From Trichoplax sp. H2 (Eukaryota > Placozoa > Uniplacotomia > Trichoplacea), in assembly GCA_003344405.1 (NCBI GenBank), contig NOWV01000003.1, forward strand, positions 124,001 through 188,000: a stretch of DNA of 64,000 bases, read 5' to 3'. Under the pieces are notes generated by a model. That model was not told the DNA's origin, made no database searches, and saw nothing but the letters and a program-made list of their open reading frames with translations. The number at the start of each line of letters is the position of its first letter. The first letter of the stretch is position 1. The position numbers and the translations under genes were made by a program. This document shows, in pieces, positions 54,601 through 64,000 of this stretch.

Positions 54601-57600
54601 TTCTTATGGGTTTCAATAGTACTGCTTTACCTTATTAGTTATTAAATTCTAATTAGACCTGAGAAAGGTTCGGTTCGGTGCAAAACCGTTATGATCTATA
54701 TTTCTAATACACTAATAATTATAGTATATTGCATGTGACGATTTAATAACAGTATCGTATGCAAGATCTCTTGTGATCTGTTTTCTATATTCTGTATAGT
54801 CAGCTACTAGTCTCGTTTTTCGAAAATATTTACGTGATGCAGTTTGATTTCCTATGTATTACAATTCGGTATCATGACGTTTACAAATCTGCTTTAGTTT
54901 TCTGTATACGTATACAATTCAGTAACACGATGTTTACAGATGATGAATCCAATCTATTCTAACTTATTATACACAGGTCAATCGTACAAGGCTGGAGCTA
55001 CCATTACGTCTAAGCGCCGTTACTATCCAGTACAGGTTAATAGAAATTGACCAATAACACGACACAACGTATCTCATAATAACTGGGTGTTTTTATACAA
55101 AGTATGGCAATATGCAATTCGTACTTTATAGGATACCATGTTGAACGCTGCATCACGCCAAATTACTACAGACGTAGCAGCACGTCCTATTACGGATAGT
55201 CATTTAGAGTCAGTACCTTCTAAAAGTTCGGTCTCACGAATGGATCAGGTAATGCCGTATAGGTGCTCAAATGCCCAACTAAAATTCTTTTACTGACGAC
55301 TCCTGGCTATCAGGAAGAATGTTAATCTATAGTATATTCTATAATTATAAATTTTTCTTTTTCTCGCAATTTTTGATCATTTAATATTCCCTTCTCGAAG
55401 TTGTGATGTAACTTTTAGCTAGCATTTGTACACTTAGTGTTATTTTACACTATAAATGCAGGCACATATTCCTAGTAGTCACATTCTTCAATCAAATCTT
55501 CCCCAGGCTAACCAAGAAACGGTTCGGCAGCAATTTGGGTCAATGGCACTCCAAGTAGTAGCTTCCATTACCTTTTTTCTAGATATTATTGTGCCCTGAA
55601 TTAAGAATTATTTTTATCATTTAGCAACAGCCTCAGCCTCTAGCAAATATTGTTAATTTGAGTCAAGAGAAGAATCTGTTTGATAATCCTATGACTTCTA
55701 AGCCGGATTTGCCCGAGGTTTGAATACTTTACAGAATATTAATGATAAAGAGTTTTATGGTTATAATCTATCTTATTTACATCCGTCAGATATACCGCGG
55801 AATAGAATATGATCAAAGGTATTCTGTATATTGCTAGAATAGATTCGGCATGCGATGATTTCTTATCCGGATTTTTATAGAACTTTGCCGAAACTATTTT
55901 TCTAACCAATGATCTGTTCTTGAAACAGTATCTTCTGTTGTACATTGAACGCAATCCCTCACAATGGCAGCCTTTTATCAAAATGTAAGGTTCCTTTGGG
56001 ACTGTATATTCATCCATACAAAGACATTCAAGTAAGTTGAGTTACTTATTGATGGTATTCTGTAATGGCGTTGCCAATATTGTAATGCTTACTGTTATAT
56101 TTACATCCAGAATCTTACCGTTGTGTCATCGTCAGTGATAACGAGATGTCGTGTTTGTCGTGCCTATCTAAATCCGTTTGTAACTCTTTTATCCAATCAT
56201 AAGTGGAAATGTAATCTCTGTTTCCGCGTAAATGATCGTAAGGGAAATGCCACATCAATGCGTTTATTTCAGCTTTCTGCAGAACGTCAACTATTTCCAA
56301 ATCTAATTTCGTTATTTGCTTTTTTGTATGATAGTCCCTAATGAATTCGTTTACAATAGCAATATCTCCATTAATAAACGACCAGAGTTAAGGAATTGCA
56401 CTGTTGAATTCATCGCACCTTCGGAATATATGGTTAGTTTTAGATGAATGTCTATGCTTTTGCTGAATGACTTCTTTTAAAAGATCGTAATAGGAAGATC
56501 AAAATTAATATATAGGTTCGTCCTCCTCAACCAGCTGTGTACTTATTCATGTTCGATGTGAGTTTTACTGCTACTAGCACAGGTATTTATCTTGTTGAGA
56601 AATATATGGAACCTGTAAATTAAGAATCATTAGCGTATAGTTTACTTACTTGTTTCAGTACTTTATTTTTTACCCATTAGTTTCGATAGAAATTATATAA
56701 GCAATTAATGGTCTTTCGGTAGGATACTTGGAGGCCGCGTGTCGGATTATGAAGGAAGAGTTAGATAAGCTACCAGGAGATTCCAGAACAATGATTGGAA
56801 TCATTGCTTTTGATAGCAGTATTCATTTTTTTAATTTGAAGGTAGAGATATTGTTATTGTATCGATAGAAATAGATATCATGTATTTCTCTATCGTAAAT
56901 GTTAATAATCATATTCTCTAATTTATTTAGCCTTCACTTCCCCAGCCGCAGATGTTAGTCATATCTGAAGTTAATGGTAGGCATAACAAGAAGCAACTAT
57001 ACTTACTACTTATCTCTATTATAAAATTATCTATAAATTCCTTTAGATATTTTTCTACCTTCTCCTGATGATCTTTTGGTTAACCTACAAGAAAGTAAAG
57101 AGGTATCTATAAGTATATAAATTTTGGCCATGTGCAATTGCTGTTCCACAAACTTCTGATTTATTTCACATTGTAGTTAGTCTTATCACTGCTGGACCAG
57201 CTCCCTAACTTGTTTGATTCATCAAGAAATGTTCACAGTGCTACTGGAGCTGCAATGCAAGCTGGATATAAGTTATTGGTGAGATGTTATAGTTATGAGT
57301 TTAAGTAAACTAATTATTTTAATCTAATTTTAAATATTTCTGAAGATGCCTACAGGAGGACGTATTACCGTATTTCAAGTATCTCTACCTAATTTTGGAC
57401 CTGGAGCATTGAAAATGCGGGAAGATCCGAACCAAAGAGCAGCGGCAACAAAGGTGATACTTTCTTGTTCAGTTATTTATCTCCTAATTGATTTAGTAAA
57501 GATATCCTTCTCAACTATGGCACTTGCATAATTTATCGGTAGTTGTAATCAACATTCAATTTACATTTTGTAGGAGATACCTCAACTCGTACCTGCTACA

Positions 57601-60016
57601 GATTTTTACAAGAAACTAGCTCTTGACTGTTGTAGTCATCAGATATGCATAGACTTGTTTTCGTTAGCGACACAATATGCTGACCTGTCATCTCTATGTT
57701 AGTCAAGCGTTTCAGTTTAAATTTAAGAAACATAAAGATATTCTTTGATGCTACTTTTTGTTACATTGCAGCATGCGTCTCTAAATATTCCGCTGGTTGT
57801 ATTTACTATTATTGTAACTATCATCGAACAAACAGTGCAATCTCGATGAAGTTTGAATCAGAATTTAGGTATAAATATTGATACTTTCGTTATAATTAGT
57901 TAATTAGTAAAGATCAATAATATCGCGAGTAGACATAAAATCTATTTGATAACATTTATAATTTTACTATAGACGATATCTTAGTCGAAGTCTTGGGTTA
58001 GAAGCGGTAATGAGAATTCGTTGTACTAGAGGTAGGTTTTATTTGATAGCCATTGATCAGGATATAGCGATGACGGAATGACAGGAATACGATGTTGCTT
58101 TATTTACAGGCCTATCCATCCACACCTTTTATGGAAACTTTTTTGTTCGTTCTACTGACTTGTTAGCATTGCCTAACATAAATCCAGACACTAGCTTTGG
58201 AATGCAAGTTTCTATTGAAGAATCTTTGAGCGATTTAAAGCTTGCATGTTTTCAAGCTGCTTTATTATATACCAATACCAAAGGTTGATAGTAATTCCGA
58301 TAGTTCAGCCTTTCTCTAGATTTTCACCATTTCAGTGTCATTTCACGAATATTTAAATGTTTGACATGCAGGAGAACGCAGGATAAGAGTGCATACATTA
58401 GCAATCCCAATTGTGGCATCACCTGACCAGATTTATAGATCGCTTGATTGTCGCCTTATAGTAAATTTGCTTTCTAAGATGGGTATGTTAGTTTACTTAG
58501 TGAGTTATAACCTTCTAATTTTCAAGCAATGTTGTTTTCTTAGTTATAATTTAAACACTTTTTAGCGGTAGATAGAACATTGACAGCATCAATAGGAGAT
58601 GCGCGAGAGGTAAATTACTGATTTAATGACCCATGTTTCTTTAGCATTATTAGTAGGAGTTTTTATACTAATAGCTGTCGCCCAGTACTTTATTAATTGA
58701 TATCTTATTCTTCACTTGTCAAGGCCTTGCTCAACGCTATAATAGATACTACAAAAGCATTTAAAGCTCACATTAGGTCATCGCAGAAATCTGAAGTTAT
58801 TCTTCCTTCATCATTGAAATTATTACCTCTTTACATCCTTGGGTTATTAAAACACGTAAGAAAATTGCCGTTGTTTTCAATTTGATGTAGCTTAATGAGT
58901 GAACTTGTTGTCGTTTATTAATGCTCCAGTAATTGTGAAAAGAGGATTTATCGCAAATTACGGCACTATTTTAACGCATGGTGCTACTGCGGTAATGCTC
59001 AATTGGTAGTTACGACTTAATTAGAAAGCTTATGAATCTACAACTTTATCCCAATTTGTAGACCGCATTTCGTTTAGGGACTAGCACATCATTAGATGCT
59101 CGAACATTCGCTTTACACCAATTCAACACTTTACCTGTCAAAACAGCTCTACTAACAATTTACCCAGCTCTTTATGCTCTTCATGATCTGGACAAAAACG
59201 TAATTAAGTGATGTTATACTCTAAGATTATACCGTATACAATAGTGTACAAATCAGATTATATGTTTCTTCTAGTGCAAAATCTTTACGCGACCGGTACA
59301 TCTGATTTGAACACTACAATAGGCATTATTAAATTTTTAAATCAATAGGAACCGATACGTACAGCTTCAGGAATAGTGCCTAATCCACCCCAATTACCTT
59401 TGTCGTGGGAAAAGATTTACAAGAATGGAATCTACCTTTTAGACGCTGGCACTGTGAGCAATAAAGTTTGTGTAGGTATATTTAAGTTACAAAAATAAAG
59501 TTGTATATTCCTGTTTTTGACACAGATAATATTCATATGGATCGGTAAAGCTGTTGACCCACGACTACTTAATGAATTATTCGACAAGGATAATTTCTTG
59601 AGTCTGCCAGACACCTACATGGTGAGAATCTTAATTGCATGTATTTGAGTTATTGTTTCGCGATTACGTTTTCTGTGCTACTCTACTTTCACGAAATTTA
59701 CACTTATCCGTGATTCCTTCCTTTCAGATTTCTCTACCTGAACTTAATAATGCATTGTCAAGTTCAGTAAGGAAATTTGTTAACACTCTGCGTCTTTCGA
59801 GACCAATTTGTCCTCCCCTATATATCATAAGGTAAGTTCATGAGTTTAAATACTCTCTTTATCATGTATATAAGATGCATCTTTCTTTGTGTCATATAAA
59901 ATAGGGAAGATAGCCGCTTTAGGAAAGAATTTAGCCAAAATTTCGTTAACGATCGAACGGAAGCCACGATGTCTTACTTTGAATTCATGGTTCATGTGCA
60001 AAAGCAGTTGATATAA
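51630..60016 (+). CDS. SEC24: Sec24, COPII coat cargo adaptor
   Basis: Inner COPII coat subunit that selects cargo at ER exit sites with Sec23. Exons: 51630-51765, 53834-53908, 53992-54117, 54977-55035, 55132-55248, 55462-55554, 55625-55717, 55929-56031, 56111-56237, 56335-56432, 56516-56582, 56723-56841, 56931-56976, 57047-57102, 57177-57278, 57346-57453, 57574-57697, 57772-57868, 57973-58031, 58110-58283, 58372-58482, 58566-58609, 58724-58855, 59062-59199, 59349-59453, 59526-59621, 59728-59831, 59905-60016; about 940 aa. A Pro/Gln/Ser-rich N-terminus precedes CTLNAIP, zinc finger CRVC..CNLC, trunk (DKLPGDSRT, EDPNQRAAATKE, KYSAGCIYYY), beta-sandwich (RIRCTRGLSIHTFYGNFF), helical part, gelsolin-like domain (IIFIWIGKA) and the end DRTEATMSYFEFMVHVQKQL. 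The link between 55717 and 55929 is unresolved, since the phases do not match and a short exon is missing. The first intron is 2,068 nt. Confidence 0.96.
51766..53833. other. Long first intron of Sec24
   Basis: 2,068 nt, far above the usual intron size here. It has a small GTACW run at about 52630-52660 and no recognised exon; regulatory elements are possible. Confidence 0.65.
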
Positions 60017-61428
60017 TTTGTAAATTGATGTGATGTAATATTTGCTAATGTATTTTGATAGTATCCAAATCAGTAACATAGATGGCGATTTGTTTACTTC
60101 ACCAAAGTTGTCGTAGAAATAAACGCAATTTAGAAAACTGGCATCTTTCATTTCATTTTTATTAATTTTGGTTAATTTAAGATACTACAATGCCGTTTGA
60201 ATACGCATAACAGTAATATATCACTTTGGAGTCAAAACTGAATCGAAGTAGCTACAGCATAATAGCAGCGGTATGAATTATTTTTATTGTAAATGATGGC
60301 AACTACAACGGATGTGTGTAACCGCTGTGTTTTATGAATTGATGTACAAAAATTTTAAGGGGATTGCAATTATTAAAATTCAGTTACAATTTTCGTAGTC
60401 TGATATGCTTTCGATTACAACTCCACACGGTAAGATGGAATATCACTGCGGATGGCAGTTTCACAATAGTAAACAACTCTTACGTACATGCAGCGATAAG
60501 CACAGATCACAATATGTGAATGCAGTTAACTTAATTAACAATAATAAGAAATCGTTTTCGTTACACCAGTATAACATACATACAACTTGGCTATTACGAA
60601 AATTTTTAAAATACCAGATGCTAGTGTCGCATTATCGACAGACTATCTCAGATATGTCTTACTACCTACTACAAAAGATGCGAAGTTAAACACCATAGTG
60701 ACAAATAGTCATGGTATTTTTAAATTAGTTTAGAAAGGTTGCCTTTCAACTTTCATACTTACCAATGGATTGATTAGAATAGTTAAATCAAGAATCATGT
60801 AGCCTATGGTCTTGGTATAGAGGAACCTGCCTGCTTAATATAATGGATATAAAATCAGTATACTGTAATACAAGAGACATTTTTCGGATTTAGGCTAGCA
60901 TACGGAATCGCGAAATGATTGCTAATAAAATATAACGGCCAGACAATAGTCTCAGACTAATCAACACTGTTTACTTCAGCATCGTTATAAATATAGGACA
61001 CAGCTTGGCAAGCTAAATACAATTTTAACCCTTCTTGATAAGCCCATGCATTATCTTCCTATTACAATTATTACCGTAGATGGGTATATTTGACTAGCTG
61101 GCCTTTTAGATTATCATTTGTGATCCCAGCACTGTGGACTGTACACTATATCGTTATTTACGTAACAACAACAGCTACATGATGAGTCTCAAATATACTG
61201 TTAGCATACGAAGCTTGGTCTTGAAGCAGCAGGTAGAACTTGCCAAATAGATAAGTGCATAAACTAAATTCAAACTAGCTTATGATAACAATTAACGGTA
61301 AATGCAAAACCAACGTAATCATCCAATTACAAAGAGGGAATCGCAAGTCAAGCCTCAACCTTAATTCCGTAACCTCAGTCACATTTGTTGTGCGATAATA
61401 AACAAACGAGTATGACAGGTTCAATTGA
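60017..61428. other. Stretch downstream of Sec24 with one unknown open frame
   Basis: No known gene. An open frame at 60405-60689 (+, 94 codons, starting MLSITTPHGKMEYHCGWQFH) is preceded by no clear acceptor and matches no family that I know; it may be chance or an orphan gene. The antisense frame at 59846-60151 is a shadow of the last Sec24 exon. Confidence 0.4.
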
Positions 61429-61434
61429 CAACAC

Positions 61435-61688
61435 CTGTGCATCCACTTTCATATTTCTCATATCCTCGACAAAGTATTCCAAATTATATAGTATAGTTGT
61501 ACTGTACTGTACATTGGGTGTAAATATTGCAATATCAACTTCATTTATACAATATACAGTAGTGCCGTACAGTATATGCTTAGCAATGGTAAATTTTATC
61601 AATTTTAGGTAGCTGGTGGTCATCTTACTTTATCAGCTTCCTCAAGTAAAGAAAGTAGATTATCCAGTTCTTCTTTATTCAGTTCCAT
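61435..61688 (-). CDS. Two candidate 5' exons of an unidentified gene
   Basis: Exon 61688-61629 begins with ATG and encodes MELNKEELDNLLSLLEEADK, ending at a GTAAGA donor in phase 0. Exon 61506-61435 encodes YSTTILYNLEYFVEDMRNMK and VDAQ, ending at GTGTTG, also phase 0. The second part recalls the LEYLVEDIDNA-type stretch of HspBP1/Fes1/Sil1 Hsp70 nucleotide-exchange factors, but the match is short. No later exons were found toward lower coordinates. The acceptor of the second exon would lie inside a GTACW run, with TACAG acting as the splice site. Tentative. Confidence 0.33.
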
Positions 61689-61699
61689 TGTCAGATCAC

Positions 61700-62712
61700 G
61701 ACAATTATTAATACAAAATGACAATGAGAGCAGAGGACTGTATAAATTAACCATACTGCTCGTAGATAAACCAATCTAAGAATGACGTGAAATACTCAGT
61801 AATTTATATGTTGAGACCGTAAGGTCACTCAGGCATCTACAACACAGAAAAGTAGCAAAGTGAACTAAAAAGTATTCCTGAATTTAGCCAGCTGCTAGCG
61901 AAGTACTACCTAAAAAAAATATTAAATGAGTGTCGATCGTTGTTTTCATTTAAACGGTAAACTCATTAGAAGCACAGTACAGTATATTGTATAATTGATA
62001 TTGTTATATTTATTAGTTCGTTACAGGCATGCATTATAAATATCCATAATATCCATGCAAAAAAACTGCAGATAAACGAGTATATTTCGTATGAACGTCT
62101 TCAATAAAGTAAGCTTCATAATCTTGTGGCTAGTTTCTAGTCACATACAACATTTACCAAAATGTATCGCCATTTACCTGCACTTGCCAATCAAAACTCT
62201 GAATATAGCGGGAAGAAAGGGATAAAAGCTGGTACCTCCAATGATAATCATTCTTTTTTCTTAAATCCGACTCATAATAACTTTTACAAATTTTTTTCCA
62301 CTTGACTGAAGTATGCTTTAAAAAATTAATAAAAACGCAAGTAAACCATACTGTACTACAGAAAATATATATTATACACTTCATTGGAAACGCTCCGTAA
62401 TATTATTTATTTACAGTTAAATACGCGTATAGCAGAATCAACACATTCCTAGAAGAATCTTGTCTCATTTACAATACATGAAACTTGTAAACAATCGCAC
62501 GATTTATTTAGCTACAGGAATCATTCGTACAGTTTAGGAGCGTATTCACGATCTATTACCAGCGAATTCAGATTTTACCCTCAAGCATTGATAGGATACG
62601 CAATGTTAGGTGCCTGACAGCTAAATAGGCAGTTGTATCATCTTACCCTATCGTTGTTCGCAGTTAACGCAGCCATGATACCTTCTGTTGTGTTGCTTTA
62701 TTAATTTAAAGA
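61700..62712. other. Non-coding stretch
   Basis: AT-rich; no recognisable exon. The open frame at 62154-62384 on the minus strand has no motif. Confidence 0.45.
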
Positions 62713-63195
62713 TAGTACTGTACTGTATGTACTGTAGTTATACAGTAGGTAGTGCTTTTCATAAAGGTAGTGGATCGTGGGCCTGTAGGTTGTTACCAGA
62801 GCTCCATACCGTACAATGCTATTGTTGATTTCTATGGTTGTTACTACTGTAGATACAAAATAAAGCAAAATACGATTGTACAGTATAATGTACTGTAATG
62901 GCTCTGTTGGCGAAGCGACAGATGACGGTTTAGCCCCTGAGTACTGTACTGTACAGTAGAGTACAGTACAAACCAAACTCGCTACAGTACATACTTTCAG
63001 AGGGTGACAATTGAGTTTGTAAAGACTGTACTGTACTGTACTGTAGATACTGTATAGTGTACAGTACCCTGAGTACAGTACCGTACTGGCGTACTGTAAT
63101 GCGGAGACTTATCATTTTTGGGGTCATACAAGACTGTACTGTACTATATACGGTATCAATGAAACCGTACACCACACTGTACTGTACAGTACAAA
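62713..63195. repeat. GTACW pentamer arrays
   Basis: Runs at about 62715-62743, 62877-62898, 62939-62990 and 63026-63192, with flips of polarity. Confidence 0.87.
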
Positions 63196-63439
63196 AAGCA
63201 ACATAGCAGGCTTATGGCTAATAGAATAGCATCTAAATTTGACGTCAATCGCGGACAATATAGTACAATATATCGTTGCAGACGTGCGAATACAGTTGAA
63301 ATGGCCAGTAAAACGATCAGCCTACACATTATCAGTATGTTGAACGACCATTTCCAGTCCTGTCTCTTTCTTTTTAGTAGTCCCTTCTAGAACTCATACA
63401 TATACAAAGTTTCAGTTAATTCTGCTAAGACATTTACGT

Positions 63440-63610
63440 AGTACTGTACACTGTACACTGTGTACAGTACAGTAAATGCAATCGTTTGATCTGCTTGGTA
63501 TTTCAGATTACAACACAGTGTACAGTACTGTACTGTACACTGTACAGTACAGTAAATATCCTAAGAGCTTTACAGTACTGTTCAGTACTGTACTGTAGTA
63601 CTGAATGAGT
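63440..63610. repeat. GTACW pentamer array
   Basis: Runs at about 63441-63475 and 63516-63610, including several TACACTGTACA variants. Confidence 0.87.
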
Positions 63611-63631
63611 ACAGTAGTAAAGACTGTAGCA

Positions 63632-63660
63632 AACGGACAGATCATCCATCTGTCCGTTTC
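63632..63660. repeat. Short GC-rich hairpin
   Basis: Perfect 12-bp stem, AAACGGACAGAT with its complement ATCTGTCCGTTT, separated by a 5-nt loop. It is followed by runs of A and T. Unrelated to the GTACW unit. Function unknown. Confidence 0.7.
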
Positions 63661-63752
63661 GAGAAGTAAAAAAATTTTTTTGATTAGTACATCACTGTGC
63701 AAGACTTACGAGTACAGTATATCAATGGCGATGTCTTCTACAGCAGTAGCTG

Positions 63753-63772
63753 NNNNNNNNNNNNNNNNNNNN
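63753..63772. other. Assembly gap (20 N)
   Basis: Scaffold join. Unlike the other four, no duplicated flanks can be seen within the window. Confidence 0.98.
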
Positions 63773-63916
63773 AGAAATGCTGATATCCGGTTGATAACTC
63801 CATTGTTCTCTAGTATTCGCGCCATATTTGATATTGAACCACTGATAACAGCCAGTTCCAAGCTGATTTACTATAAACTTTTGGACGTGTTCAGGGACTA
63901 TTTTGTAGATATTTGA
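63773..63916 (+). CDS. Possible 3' exon of an unknown gene
   Basis: Open from the gap to a TGA at 63914, about 47 codons: NADIRLITPLFSSIRAIFDI then YYKLLDVFRDYFVDI. It looks like amphipathic helices and may be a terminal exon whose upstream part is lost in the gap. No family recognised. Confidence 0.25.
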   Translation, partial: RNADIRLITPLFSSIRAIFDIEPLITASSKLIYYKLLDVFRDYFVDI

Positions 63917-64000
63917 TCATGCGTACGCTGTAGAATTTAGATAATGATATCAGCAAAAACTAGATTAACAGCTTTAGTACAAGGAAAAAAGACTGTAAAA

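Noticed and set aside
59846-60151. 101-codon minus-strand frame
   Set aside because: Antisense to the last Sec24 exon, whose plus-strand reading matches the conserved C-terminus.

Overview
The window looks like a piece of a small, AT-rich animal genome. A Pax gene with a paired domain and a complete homeodomain, a peptide-receptor-like GPCR, a myristoylated cGMP-dependent protein kinase and a prosaposin all point to a metazoan. Most introns are 50-130 nt, with GT..AG borders, and several genes sit close together. The species cannot be fixed from sequence alone; a compact-genome invertebrate would fit. Five runs of exactly 20 N are scaffold joins. At four of them the sequence on the left is repeated on the right with a few percent difference, so uncollapsed haplotypes are likely.

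Layout: 1-438 (-) 3' part of a Ubc4/5 (UBE2D) ubiquitin-conjugating enzyme. 0.44-12.1 kb has no recognisable gene; it holds arrays of the pentamer GTACW, two duplicated contig ends and an LTR-like insertion. 12.1-13.5 kb (+) Pax gene. 16.25-17.27 kb (-) broken Helitron. 19.1-24.0 kb (+) complete PKG, with an uncollapsed exon pair and a 140-nt palindrome in an intron. 24.9-29.5 kb two head-to-head paralogues that each read as about 12 membrane segments (three four-segment units). 31.9-35.5 kb (+) prosaposin-like precursor (three SapB, one C-terminal SapA). 38.5-39.8 kb (+) membrane-anchored protein of the 'pathogen-related' SnoaL-like family. 41.0-42.2 kb (-) ARPC4. 45.3-46.7 kb (+) rhodopsin-class GPCR. 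47.5-50.3 kb (-) PP2A catalytic subunit. 51.6-60.0 kb (+) Sec24. The last 4 kb holds weak candidates and more GTACW arrays.

The genes do not form a pathway: they are housekeeping (E2, ARPC4, PP2A-C, Sec24), signalling (PKG, GPCR) and developmental (Pax) loci. The most unusual items are the GTACW arrays, whose strand polarity flips at palindromic GTAC cores; the intronic hairpin whose two arms change together between haplotypes; the divergent pair of triple-four-TM genes; and the SnoaL-like gene. Exon models were built by reading splice sites and protein similarity by eye. Summed coding lengths are multiples of three for Pax, PKG, prosaposin, ARPC4, GPCR, PP2A-C and the SnoaL-like gene, which supports the junctions chosen.
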